From NCBI GenBank assembly GCA_000431815.1, contig FR889216.1:544-42458 (forward strand): 41,915 bases of DNA, written 5' to 3'. Position numbers and translations under genes: made by a program. The stretch is from Butyrivibrio sp. CAG:318. GTDB taxonomy: Bacteria > Bacillota > Clostridia > Lachnospirales > Lachnospiraceae. The stretch's first letter is position 1. Each line of letters opens with the position of its first letter. This document shows positions 1 through 6,288 of this stretch, in pieces. The notes under the pieces were generated by a model. The model was not told where the DNA came from, ran no database searches, and saw nothing but the letters and a program-made list of their open reading frames with translations.

Positions 1-130
1 TTGCAGGAATGCAGGGTGTTTTTTGATTTTGAAATTCTCAACTTTAAGTTCCGGGTCACGGCTGAATTTGTCACTTCGTATCTTGATATAGTGTTTTTTG
101 CCGTTACGATATGTGCCGTGAAACGTCTGT
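1..130 (-). other. Possible coding fragment running off the left edge
   Basis: Read on the minus strand, this edge has an open frame of about 43 codons with a protein-like composition (for example GTYRNGKKHYIKIRSD). No start codon or ribosome binding site is visible before the in-frame stop upstream. A plus-strand frame is also open here, so the coding strand is uncertain. I do not recognise a family. Confidence 0.2.
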
Positions 131-159
131 CAGAACCTCTTATGTATGGTATTTGCGTA

Positions 160-190
160 GGCTCCCGGCTGTGCCGGGGGCCGTTTTTTT
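160..190 (+). terminator. Rho-independent terminator
   Basis: A 10-bp GC-rich stem (160-169 with 173-182, one G-T pair) with a 3-base loop is followed by seven T. It would end a plus-strand transcript entering from the left edge. On the minus strand the hairpin has no T-tract after it, so it is not an obvious terminator for hicB. Confidence 0.7.
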
Positions 191-197
191 AAAAAAA

Positions 198-599
198 CTA
201 TCTTCCTACTTTTTCTAATAATGCATCCTGAAGGACCTGGGAAAAATTAATGTTGAGCTGGATAGCTTTCTCATTAAGCCACGCAGGAATGGTCAGGGTT
301 TTCTTTACGGCTTTGGAGTTGGTGCGTTTCTTATAGGCAAGCATATCAAATTCAATAACAACAAGAAATGCATCGTCATCAACTGTGATTTTGTCAATAG
401 ATGAAGGAACAGGAAACGGAATATTATTCTTCTCCATATCTTCAAGGCACAGCCCAAGTGCATCAACAGCCATGTTATAGGCTTCTTCCATATTATCTCC
501 CTCAGTTAAGCATTCCGGAATATCGGGAAATGAAATCCAAAAACCGCCTTCTTCGGCTTTATGAAATAATGCCGGGTAAAATAATTTGTTCATATACAT
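198..599 (-). CDS. hicB: HicB-family antitoxin
   Basis: 133-residue HicB-type antitoxin, predicted to bind and neutralise the HicA mRNA interferase encoded just upstream and to repress the shared promoter. The N-terminal half has the partial RNase H-like HicB fold signature (FYPALF, then FPDIPECLTEGD, then ALGLCLEDM). The C-terminal 40 residues (from about KAVKKTLTIPAWLNEKA) look like the ribbon-helix-helix DNA-binding segment found in longer HicB proteins. The ribosome binding site GGAGGT lies just before the first ATG; a second ATG two codons later is also possible. Order hicA then hicB with a 20-bp gap is the usual arrangement. Assignment by motif and neighbour, without a search. Confidence 0.88.
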   Translation of the reverse strand: MYMNKLFYPALFHKAEEGGFWISFPDIPECLTEGDNMEEAYNMAVDALGLCLEDMEKNNIPFPVPSSIDKITVDDDAFLVVIEFDMLAYKKRTNSKAVKKTLTIPAWLNEKAIQLNINFSQVLQDALLEKVGR

Positions 600-619
600 A
601 CCTCCATATACGGTAGGGA

Positions 620-808
620 TTATTTAATCCCCGCTTGTTTAAGAATCGCTTGTTCCAGCCCTTTTTTAAGAGCTTTTCCGTGGTAAGGAACAATGGTTTG
701 TTTATTAGTATTTTCATTGATCATTTTAATATGTGAACCATTCTGACTAACTTCTTTAAAACCGTTCTGCTTGAGAAGTTTAATCATTTCTCGGGGTGTC
801 ATTGGCAT
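620..808 (-). CDS. hicA: HicA-family mRNA interferase toxin
   Basis: 62-residue HicA toxin with a double-stranded-RNA-binding-like fold, expected to cleave mRNA on or off the ribosome until bound by HicB. Diagnostic features are the start PMTPREMIKLLKQNGF, the catalytic histidine in QNGSHIKM and the end VPYHGKALKKGLEQAILKQ, at the standard HicA length. The start at 808 has a strong GGAGGAG ribosome binding site about 9 bases upstream. It is the first gene of the minus-strand hicA-hicB operon and lies directly under the promoter with phased repeats at 838-889. The catalytic His is present, so the toxin looks intact. Confidence 0.9.
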   Translation of the reverse strand: MPMTPREMIKLLKQNGFKEVSQNGSHIKMINENTNKQTIVPYHGKALKKGLEQAILKQAGIK

Positions 809-837
809 TAACTTTATCTCCTCCTTATCGTGATTAT

Positions 838-889
838 ATTATAATACGTGCGAATACGTATGTCAATACATGAATACGTAATAATACGT
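838..889 (-). promoter_or_regulatory. hicAB promoter with four phased operator heptamers
   Basis: On the minus strand a perfect TTGACA (866-861) and TATAAT (843-838) are separated by 17 bp. The heptamer ACGTATT (AATACGT on plus) occurs at 843-849, 853-859, 873-879 and 883-889: an exact 10-bp phase with one position skipped, where the -35 sits. Such same-face repeats flanking both promoter elements are what a HicB repressor oligomer could bind. The repeats and promoter are seen directly. HicB binding is inference. Confidence 0.75.
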
Positions 890-900
890 ATAAAAGAAAA

Positions 901-1170
901 CTACTCTGGTATATTTAGAGTAATCATATTCATAAATGAGCCTTCCGGAACAGTAATTGAAGCTGGCGAGCTTGAATCCGGAACAGCATGGCCGTTTTCG
1001 AGTTCATCAAGAACCCATCCGCCGGCGGCATCAATCGCCATCTCGGTGGCATTAGTTAAGTCGTGTCCTTCTGTCACACAACCGGGCAGATCAGGTATGA
1101 CTACGGTATAACCTTCTGCCTCCTCGAATGGAGTAAAAATTGCCGGATAAATTAATTTCATAACATACAC
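901..1170 (-). CDS. Short orphan HicB-like antitoxin
   Basis: 89-residue protein with a HicB-type N-terminal domain (LIYPAIFTPFEEAEGY, then VVIPDLPGCVTEGHDL) but none of the C-terminal DNA-binding segment of the neighbouring 133-residue HicB. It ends right after MITLNIPE. The start is GTG at 1170 with AGAGGTG about 8 bases upstream; an ATG three codons later is an alternative. It lies immediately upstream of the hicA promoter on the same strand and has no adjacent HicA of its own. It may be a truncated antitoxin, a decoy that still binds HicA, or a naturally short HicB. Sequence similarity to the downstream HicB is clear but far from identity. Confidence 0.75.
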   Translation of the reverse strand: MYVMKLIYPAIFTPFEEAEGYTVVIPDLPGCVTEGHDLTNATEMAIDAAGGWVLDELENGHAVPDSSSPASITVPEGSFMNMITLNIPE

Positions 1171-1182
1171 CTCTTTCTATGT

Positions 1183-1319
1183 AAAAAAATCAGGTAACCG
1201 AAGTTACCTGCTTCCAAACCGAATGAAAAGGTGGGGTGACATTTCCCACATCTCCTAACAATGGGCGACGGCTGCCTTTTCTGCCCTCAGTTTCATTTAA
1301 TACAGTCTATGTGTTTGGT
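1183..1319 (-). ncRNA. Candidate structured small RNA with own promoter and terminator
   Basis: The minus strand has a TATAAT -10 (1331-1326) with a weak -35 (TTTCCA), so RNA would start near 1319. The transcript contains a hairpin GTGGG...CCCAC, a GGGC...GCCC pairing, and ends in a perfect 8-bp stem with a TTCG loop (1210-1191) followed by seven T (1189-1183), a textbook terminator. A 12-codon open frame (MSPHLFIRFGSR) preceded by AGGAG lies inside it. Whether the product is an antisense RNA, a peptide mRNA or a leader is unknown. Confidence 0.5.
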
Positions 1320-1346
1320 AACTCTATTATACATTATTAAATTTGA

Positions 1347-1477
1347 TTTGGAAACTCAAAATATCACCATAATCGCAAACTCCGGACAGAACCGGATTGC
1401 GTAATTATCAAACCGCACCCAGTCGGTACCGTATATCTGCTTGTAAACCCAGAGCCGGTACCCTTGAAGGTGGGATG
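1347..1477 (+). pseudogene. 3' remnant of an unidentified gene
   Basis: The last part of this open frame, ending at TGA 1475-1477, reads like a real protein C-terminus (VIIKPHPVGTVYLLVNPEPV) and is richer in GC than the sequence before it. Its stop overlaps the ATG of the ADP-ribosyltransferase gene as ATGA, the typical layout of translationally coupled neighbours. No start codon exists, and the frame closes at TGA 1344-1346. The 5' part of the gene seems to have been lost at a junction near 1345-1385. Family not recognised. Confidence 0.4.
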
Positions 1478-2626
1478 ACCAAGATGGATACCTTCTCGAA
1501 GCGAATAGTCGCATTTGAAACACCGGATGATTATGAAGAATGGAAGAAAACATACTGGTCAGATGAAAATATTGCCTATATGAATTATGTTACGGACATG
1601 GAGAAGAAATATGGCAAAAATTTTGAGACAGTGCTTAATTCTATGACGGACAAGGAATATGAGAAGTATAAGCGGTTGCTGGATGATAATCCGATGAATA
1701 AGCCGAAAACTGCACTTGTAAAAGACAGTAAAAATGTTAGAATAGAATTAAATAAAGATATTGCATCTACAAATACACAAATAGATAAACTGAAAAATCA
1801 GTTTAAACAATTGACAGATGGATATTCGTATGATGAGTGGTATAGAGATTTTAGTTCTATTGAAGATGGCTTTGGAAATGGAGAAAAAGATGCTGACTTT
1901 GAGAAACTAAAAAAAATAGATGCAGAATTAAAGAAACTATTCCAAAAGAAGTCAGATTTAATATACAATAAAGAAAAAAGAGTTCAATTAGATACGGGAT
2001 ACAAAGGCAAGATTCCAGATGATAAGATCCAGGAATATAATAAAAAGGCGTTTGAACAGATAAAACGAGATACAGGATATTCAGATGGAAAGGCGAAAGA
2101 GTTTCACAATGCGTTACTGGAATATTTCGGTGGCGATTATGAAACAATTCTTGCTGGAGAAAATAATACAGCGCAAATCATCAGAAACGGTATGGACTTG
2201 TTACCAACGTATAAAGGATCTATATATCGGGGGATGATTTTCAAAAGTGAAAACATAAAGATGTTCAGTGAGTTGAAACCTGGAGATATATTGCCAAACA
2301 AAGGTATAATTGAAAGTTGGACGAGTAATAACAGAACGGCTATATCTTTTGGAGGTATCAAATCATATGAAAGAAGTTCAGTGATACTTGAATGTATTGA
2401 TAATAAGACAGGTGTTGGCGTACAGCACATATCAAAATTTGGAGACAGAGAAGCAGAAGTTTTGACCTCGGCAACTTATGAAGTTGTAGATATTGTTATA
2501 GAGAATAAATTTGATTATTTATCAAATCATAAAGAGCTGTTATGGTTCCCTGAAGATCTTGAAGATGAGAAAACAACAATGAAAGGAAATATAGTATGCA
2601 GAATCAAAGTAAAAGAGAAAAATTAA
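1475..2626 (+). CDS. ADP-ribosyltransferase domain protein (R-S-E class)
   Basis: 383-residue protein whose C-terminal 170 residues match the ADP-ribosyltransferase exoenzyme fold. Visible motifs are the NAD-binding Arg252 in IYRGM, the S-x-T-S strand at 281-284 (ESWTSN) and the catalytic E-x-E at Glu326/Glu328 (DREAEVL). The E-x-E form usually modifies arginine. Residues 1-70 are an acidic helical segment (FETPDDYEEWKKTYWSDENI) and 70-200 a charged coiled linker. The ATG at 1475 overlaps the stop of an upstream gene remnant; ATG 1484 is an alternative start with better spacing from AAGGTGGG. There is no signal peptide. The enzyme could be a polymorphic-toxin tip or a phage-head-associated transferase; the string of small orphan genes downstream favours a toxin locus. 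AT-rich compared with the rest of the window. Confidence 0.75.
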   Translation: MTKMDTFSKRIVAFETPDDYEEWKKTYWSDENIAYMNYVTDMEKKYGKNFETVLNSMTDKEYEKYKRLLDDNPMNKPKTALVKDSKNVRIELNKDIASTNTQIDKLKNQFKQLTDGYSYDEWYRDFSSIEDGFGNGEKDADFEKLKKIDAELKKLFQKKSDLIYNKEKRVQLDTGYKGKIPDDKIQEYNKKAFEQIKRDTGYSDGKAKEFHNALLEYFGGDYETILAGENNTAQIIRNGMDLLPTYKGSIYRGMIFKSENIKMFSELKPGDILPNKGIIESWTSNNRTAISFGGIKSYERSSVILECIDNKTGVGVQHISKFGDREAEVLTSATYEVVDIVIENKFDYLSNHKELLWFPEDLEDEKTTMKGNIVCRIKVKEKN

Positions 2627-2775
2627 TCATGCAGTACAAAACATTGTTGCAACAGGCAAGAGACACCTCAGATGAACGTGAAAAAGAACATTTATTTCAG
2701 CTGGCATCGAAAAAATATAATGAGATTCTTGATGAAGAATTTGAAGATAGCAATGTAGGAAGATTTAACGAATAA
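2596..2775 (+). CDS. Small acidic helical protein, possible immunity partner
   Basis: 59-residue open frame starting at an ATG inside the end of the ADP-ribosyltransferase gene (31-bp overlap), with AAAGGA 9 bases upstream. The product is helical and charged (TLLQQARDTSDEREKEHLFQ, ending FEDSNVGRFNE). It is followed at once by a terminator, so toxin gene and small gene would form one transcript. Position and size fit an immunity or antitoxin partner, but no family is recognised and that role is inference. Confidence 0.6.
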   Translation: MQNQSKREKLIMQYKTLLQQARDTSDEREKEHLFQLASKKYNEILDEEFEDSNVGRFNE

Positions 2776-2804
2776 AGCACTCCGCAGTAGCAGGGTGCTT
2801 TTTT
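2775..2804 (+). terminator. Terminator after the ADP-ribosyltransferase unit
   Basis: AGCACTC pairs with GGGTGCT (7 bp, one G-T pair) around a 10-base loop and is followed by six T. Related loop text (CAGTAGCAGG) recurs near 4079 behind another small gene, as if intergenic modules in this island had been duplicated. Confidence 0.65.
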
Positions 2805-2818
2805 AGAAAGGAATCCGA

Positions 2819-2917
2819 ATGAAGAAAATATGTCCAAAATGCAGAAAAGAATATAGTGAATTAGAGAACTATTGTTCTAAATGCGGAATAGAGTTAGAAA
2901 GAGAACAATTAAAATAG
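2819..2917 (+). CDS. 32-residue zinc-ribbon microprotein
   Basis: Very short gene with AAAGG about 8 bases before the ATG. The product holds two CxxC knuckles, ICPKC and YCSKC, 15 residues apart, the pattern of a zinc-ribbon, then a charged tail. This is either a complete microprotein or the N-terminal zinc-ribbon left from a longer membrane protein of the common zinc_ribbon_2 type. There is no frame continuing past the TAG. Function unknown. Confidence 0.55.
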   Translation: MKKICPKCRKEYSELENYCSKCGIELEREQLK

Positions 2918-2943
2918 TATTATTGTAGTTGGAAAGAGTCGGT

Positions 2944-3105
2944 ATGCAAGAGATGATTATTTTTTATATGTTAATAAAAAAAACTGGCATTGGACACGTT
3001 ATTGTTGCAGAAAAGATAGACGGAAAACTGAATTTATATGATGCACAAAGGGGAATACCTATCGATAACCTTGACTTTACCAAAGTAGATGATGTAAAAT
3101 TATGA
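2944..3105 (+). pseudogene. Remnant of a papain-fold (Tox-PL-like) toxin domain
   Basis: A 53-residue open frame whose second half reads GIGHVIVAEKIDGKLNLYDA, the arrangement of the His-containing strand and the following Asp/Gln strand of papain-like glutamine-deamidase toxin domains. The Cys-containing half is missing. Upstream, another frame reads VVGKSRYARDDYFLYVNKK and would join this one if one base were changed in the A8 tract at 2976-2983. I therefore read it as a truncated, frameshifted toxin tail rather than a working gene. Family assignment is tentative and rests on about 40 residues. Confidence 0.4.
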
Positions 3106-3167
3106 AGAACAGATGGATTAGATCCATCGGATAGAGGTATTGCATCATGTAAGAATAGGTGATTTGT

Positions 3168-3437
3168 ATGGAGCTTCGGAAAGCGTGTAAAAGTGCATAT
3201 GATTTATTACAAGAAGATGGCTTCATCGGTTTTTACAAGGTTATTGATATTGGCTATGGATGGGTGTTTTTTGGCGGAAATCCCAAGGAAGTATATTATG
3301 GTGTAAGAACTGTCATTGTTAATAAGGAGACAGATACATGTGAGTGGTTTGCTGCTCAAGATATAGATAACGAAAAACTGATTGAGAACGGAAATATTGT
3401 TGATTTTCCAAACGAATATAAATACAAAGCATCATAG
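3168..3437 (+). CDS. Imm35-like immunity protein
   Basis: 89-residue cytoplasmic protein resembling the Imm35 (YrhB-like) immunity family: an N-terminal helix (ACKSAYDLLQEDG), the strand signature GYGWVFFGGNPKE, then a short conserved stretch about a restored hydrophobic residue (VRTVIVNKETDTCEWF). The start ATG 3168 is chosen because AGGTGA ends six bases before it; the GTG at 3159 overlaps that site. It stands alone, with only a broken toxin fragment upstream, as expected for an orphan immunity gene kept after loss of its toxin. Family call by eye. Confidence 0.6.
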   Translation: MELRKACKSAYDLLQEDGFIGFYKVIDIGYGWVFFGGNPKEVYYGVRTVIVNKETDTCEWFAAQDIDNEKLIENGNIVDFPNEYKYKAS

Positions 3438-3498
3438 AGAACACTATGGTGCTTTTTATATTACAAAAAAGTGAATATGTGCAGTACATATAGGAATT

Positions 3499-3783
3499 AT
3501 GTCAACGGAAACGGAGAATAATCTGATGGATAAGGGGAAAGAACCACTTGATAAAAATTGGAAAAGTAGTACAATAAAATATGATACACAACTTTTTGCT
3601 GAAAACCAAATAGAATTTATGAAGGAGATTGGAATATCAATCAACTTTAGTAATATTTCTGATGATGATTATGTTGCAATTGAAGAAAAGGTTTCAGAAT
3701 ATTTACAGAAAAAAGGATTCAATGAGGATTATTCACCTAATGAAGATGGTAAAATGTGCGAATCAATATTAGATATGTTATAG
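3499..3783 (+). CDS. Hypothetical acidic protein, possible orphan immunity protein
   Basis: 94-residue protein, strongly acidic, with a polar N-terminus (MSTETENNLMDKGKEP) and a predicted helical second half (DDYVAIEEKVSEYLQKKGF). A weak AGGAATT ribosome binding site precedes the ATG. No signal peptide, membrane segment or known motif is seen. It sits in the run of small isolated genes downstream of the ADP-ribosyltransferase, each with its own spacing, which suggests an immunity-like cargo, but that is inference from location. The gene seems complete. Confidence 0.5.
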   Translation: MSTETENNLMDKGKEPLDKNWKSSTIKYDTQLFAENQIEFMKEIGISINFSNISDDDYVAIEEKVSEYLQKKGFNEDYSPNEDGKMCESILDML

Positions 3784-3931
3784 GGTGAATATTAGCCGGA
3801 AAGCATAAATGAAAAATGTAATCTGGTGCAGAAGAGGATTGGCTTTATGAAGCGGCAACCGAAGCAAACACAAATGTGAATAGAGAGTTAATTTAGTTAT
3901 TATAACGGCACTGGGAAGGTGATTAATTAAA
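3784..3931 (+). other. Intergenic stretch with a short decayed frame
   Basis: A stopless stretch at about 3826-3896 reads EEDWLYEAATEANTNVNREL and then ends. It has no start codon or ribosome binding site of its own and may be the tail of another lost cargo gene. Nothing else is recognised. Confidence 0.25.
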
Positions 3932-4066
3932 ATGAAGAAAGAAGAAAAAAAGATACTTTGGTTAGATGATTCAAAAGACATTGGGAAGAAACCATTGCCA
4001 ATTGATAACCCTGAAGCCCGGAAAGTATATGAAAAGCTGATGGAAAAATATAAAGTTCGTAAGTAG
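3932..4066 (+). CDS. Small basic/acidic protein of unknown function
   Basis: 44-residue open frame with a good ribosome binding site (AAGGTGA, 9 bases before ATG). The product starts KKEEKKILWLDDSKDIGKKP and ends EKYKVRK: highly charged, no membrane segment. It is followed by a 6-bp inverted repeat (GAACAT...ATGTTC) containing the CAGTAGCAGG text also present in the 2775-2804 terminator loop. Unrecognised; it could be an immunity fragment or a complete microprotein. Confidence 0.4.
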   Translation: MKKEEKKILWLDDSKDIGKKPLPIDNPEARKVYEKLMEKYKVRK

Positions 4067-4118
4067 AGAACATCTTTCAGTAGCAGGGACTTTTCTATGT
4101 TCAAAAGAAGGAATAATA

Positions 4119-4295
4119 ATGGTTGTTTTTTCTCAATGTATGGATTGTAAAAATTATATAGGCAAAAAGGGGGATGCATTCTGTTGCAAGGCATTTCCGG
4201 AAGGCATACCTGACGTATTCTATGCTTGGAATTTTCTAATTCACACTTTTTTACAGATTTCGATGCAATCGGGGATAATTTTGCAAGGTTCTTGA
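4119..4295 (+). pseudogene. Truncated Cys-rich protein (broken after about residue 31)
   Basis: The first 31 codons read as a coherent cysteine-rich protein, with CMDCKNYIGKKGD then FCCKAFPEGIPD, a pattern of a small metal-binding protein common in Clostridia. After that the frame continues as unrelated hydrophobic text to TGA 4293-4295. On the opposite strand a different plausible frame begins exactly at this point, so a recombination junction near 4208-4215 probably cut the gene. AAGGA lies 8 bases before the ATG. Confidence 0.45.
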
Positions 4296-4317
4296 TGTAA
4301 TATTTTAAATTTCTCAT
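4208..4317 (-). pseudogene. Unidentified minus-strand gene fragment
   Basis: On the minus strand, codons from 4317 read MRNLKYYIKNLAKLSP then ASKSVKKCELENSKHR, a protein-like stretch that loses character at about 4210, where the plus-strand Cys-rich gene also breaks. No ribosome binding site is visible and the family is not recognised. It may be the tail of an inserted mobile element. Confidence 0.25.
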
Positions 4318-4710
4318 ATCTTCTAATATACATATTGTTGTATATTATCATGTTGCGTTATCACATATAGCAAACTAGTAACACTAAATTGCTGATTTTG
4401 ACCGTAAAAGGGTGAAAATATCGTATTATATATCATGATGTCGTCCTTTCAGTGGCGTATAACGCCATGCTGCTATTCCTCCAAAATGGGCGTGTGAATA
4501 AGCGGCCACTGCTCATAACACTATTGATGCCAATAAGCCTGAATCTGCCGGGTGAGCAGTATTTGCCGTTTGTGTATGAACTCACATATAGAAGCATTAT
4601 GATTTCAAGAATGGCACGCGAAATGTCATGGCCAACAGAATATTAAGTTATATCAAGTGAAAAAATTGCAGTTCGGATAGGAGAAGAAGTAAAATCGCGA
4701 ATTCTCCGGC
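4318..4710. other. Gene-free stretch at the island/core junction
   Basis: About 400 bases without a convincing gene. A 64-codon plus frame at 4452-4646 lacks a ribosome binding site and any recognisable motif. AGTAAA...TTTACT near 4688-4716 could form a weak hairpin just before the promoter of the ABC operon. GC content rises across this stretch, marking the end of the AT-rich island. Confidence 0.35.
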
Positions 4711-4739
4711 TTTACTTTAGTGTACTACTATGGTAGAAT
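4711..4739 (+). promoter_or_regulatory. Promoter of the amino-acid ABC operon
   Basis: TTTACT (4711-4716) and TAGAAT (4734-4739) are separated by 17 bp and lie about 57 bases before the ATG of the binding-protein gene. The -35 is weak and the -10 good. No riboswitch-like leader fits in the remaining space. Confidence 0.45.
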
Positions 4740-4795
4740 ACTAAATAAATGCGCGGAGGATTTTTTGTGCGTAATTGGAATGGAGGATTAATTTT

Positions 4796-5605
4796 ATGAA
4801 AAAGAAATTAGCATTAGTTATGGCACTTGCCCTTACTATGGGTATTGCGGCAACAGCGTGTGGCAAGAAGTCAAGTGGGACAGCAGGTGCAGGCTCGGCA
4901 GATAATAAAGTATACGCTGTTGAGGCAGGTTCAGCTGGACAGGCAGTAGCTAAGGATAACGGCTGGAAGACCAATGTGGTAGCTGCACAGTCTGATGCCC
5001 TTATGGAAGTTGCGTCAGGTACATCGGATGCCGCCATTATCGACCTTCTTATGGCCGGAGCGATGATTGGCGAGGGAACAAGTTATCCGGATCTTAAATA
5101 CACGGACAAGCTTACAACAGAGGAATACGGTGTCGGATGCCGTAAGGGTTCAGATCTTGTATCTTATATTAACTCTGTTTTTGCATCATCATATGCTGAC
5201 GGCACCATGAAAGCAACCGCAGAGAAGTATGGCGTTCAGGAAGCCATTGTTGAGCAGAAAGATGCCGAGTATGTTAAGAATGACGATAGTGATGTTGAGT
5301 ACATTAAAAATAAAGGAACTCTTGTTGTAGGTATCACTGATTTTGAGCCGATGGATTATAAGTCAGAGGATGGCAAAGAGTGGATCGGTTTTGATGCAGA
5401 TATGGCTAAACTTGTAGCTGAGAAGCTTGGAGTTGAAGTACAGTTCGTTGAGATTGACTGGGACAATAAGTCAATGGAACTTGATTCTAAGACTATTGAC
5501 GTTGTATGGAACGGTATGACAATTACAGATGAAGTTACGGCTGCCATGGACTGCACCAACGCATACTGCAATAACGCACAGGTTGTTGTTGTATCAAATA
5601 AGTAA
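4796..5605 (+). CDS. Amino-acid ABC transporter lipoprotein, lobes in permuted order
   Basis: 269-residue extracytoplasmic binding protein of the SBP_bac_3 type, anchored by a lipoprotein signal (hydrophobic 5-21, lipobox ATAC with Cys22). The domain order is abnormal. Residues 38-154 (VYAVEAGSAGQAVAKDNGW, then SDALMEVASGTSDAAIID) correspond to the second lobe, normally C-terminal. Residues 174-269 (GTLVVGITDFEPMDY, FDADMAKLVAEKLGV, IDVVWNGMTITDE) correspond to the first lobe, normally right after the signal peptide. The protein ends at QVVVVSNK, where a normal family member would cross into lobe 2. ATG 4796 has GGAGGATT 8 bases upstream. Permease and ATPase genes follow directly. It looks like a natural circular permutant with an intact frame; ligand unknown, probably a polar amino acid. 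Confidence 0.85.
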   Translation: MKKKLALVMALALTMGIAATACGKKSSGTAGAGSADNKVYAVEAGSAGQAVAKDNGWKTNVVAAQSDALMEVASGTSDAAIIDLLMAGAMIGEGTSYPDLKYTDKLTTEEYGVGCRKGSDLVSYINSVFASSYADGTMKATAEKYGVQEAIVEQKDAEYVKNDDSDVEYIKNKGTLVVGITDFEPMDYKSEDGKEWIGFDADMAKLVAEKLGVEVQFVEIDWDNKSMELDSKTIDVVWNGMTITDEVTAAMDCTNAYCNNAQVVVVSNK

Positions 5606-5623
5606 CATTAGGAAAGGTATGCT

Positions 5624-6277
5624 ATGTTTTGGACGGTAACACAGACCCTTTTAAGCGGTCTATTGACAACATTTGAGATATTTGCGTTTACACTGCTTTT
5701 TGCACTTCCGCTCGGACTTGTAATCGCATTCGGTTCGATGAGCAAGTTTAAGCCGCTTAAGTGGCTGATTCATACGATTGTGTGGATTATCCGCGGAACG
5801 CCGCTTATGCTTCAGCTTCTTATTATTTTTTACGGACCGGGTATGATAGGCTGGCATGTGTGGAGCGGCAACGAGACGGGAAGAATCACGGCAACGGTTG
5901 TTGCATTTACTATTAATTATGCGTGCTATTTTTCCGTTATTTTCAGAGGCGGAATCGAAGGCGTTCCCGCAGGACAGAGAGAGGCCGGAGAGGTGCTCGG
6001 AATGACCAAGGGACAGATTTTCAGAAAAATAACACTGGTTCAGATGATTAAGAGAATTGTGCCGCCGATGTCCAATGAAATCATCACGCTTGTCAAAGAT
6101 ACCTCGCTTGCCAGAACAATCGCGGCATACGAACTTACTTTTACCGGATACTCATTTATGAAATCAGCCGGACTTGTGTGGCCGCTTTTCTATACCGGAA
6201 TTTTCTACCTGCTTTTTGTAGGAATACTTACATTGATATTCAATTATGTTGAGCGCAGGCTCAGCTATTTCAAATAG
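5624..6277 (+). CDS. Amino-acid ABC transporter permease (HisM/GlnP type)
   Basis: 217-residue inner-membrane subunit with about five transmembrane helices starting TVTQTLLSGLLTTFEIFAF. It has the family proline-rich turn (IIRGTPLMLQLLIIFY) and the EAA loop that contacts the ATPase (EAGEVLGMTKGQIFRKITL, around residue 120). Length and motifs are standard for the polar amino-acid permease family. It is 18 bp downstream of the binding-protein gene and 11 bp upstream of the ATPase gene, so the three are one transcript. As the only permease in the operon it probably acts as a homodimer. Confidence 0.92.
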   Translation: MFWTVTQTLLSGLLTTFEIFAFTLLFALPLGLVIAFGSMSKFKPLKWLIHTIVWIIRGTPLMLQLLIIFYGPGMIGWHVWSGNETGRITATVVAFTINYACYFSVIFRGGIEGVPAGQREAGEVLGMTKGQIFRKITLVQMIKRIVPPMSNEIITLVKDTSLARTIAAYELTFTGYSFMKSAGLVWPLFYTGIFYLLFVGILTLIFNYVERRLSYFK

Positions 6278-6288
6278 GAGGAGCGGTT

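Noticed and set aside
1..4300. Prophage remnant
   Set aside because: No terminase, portal, tail, lysis or integrase gene is present; the small genes fit a toxin/immunity array at least as well, although a phage-head link of the ADP-ribosyltransferase is not excluded.
4452..4646. 64-codon plus-strand gene before the ABC operon
   Set aside because: No ribosome binding site, no recognised motif, and unlike neighbouring proteins in composition.
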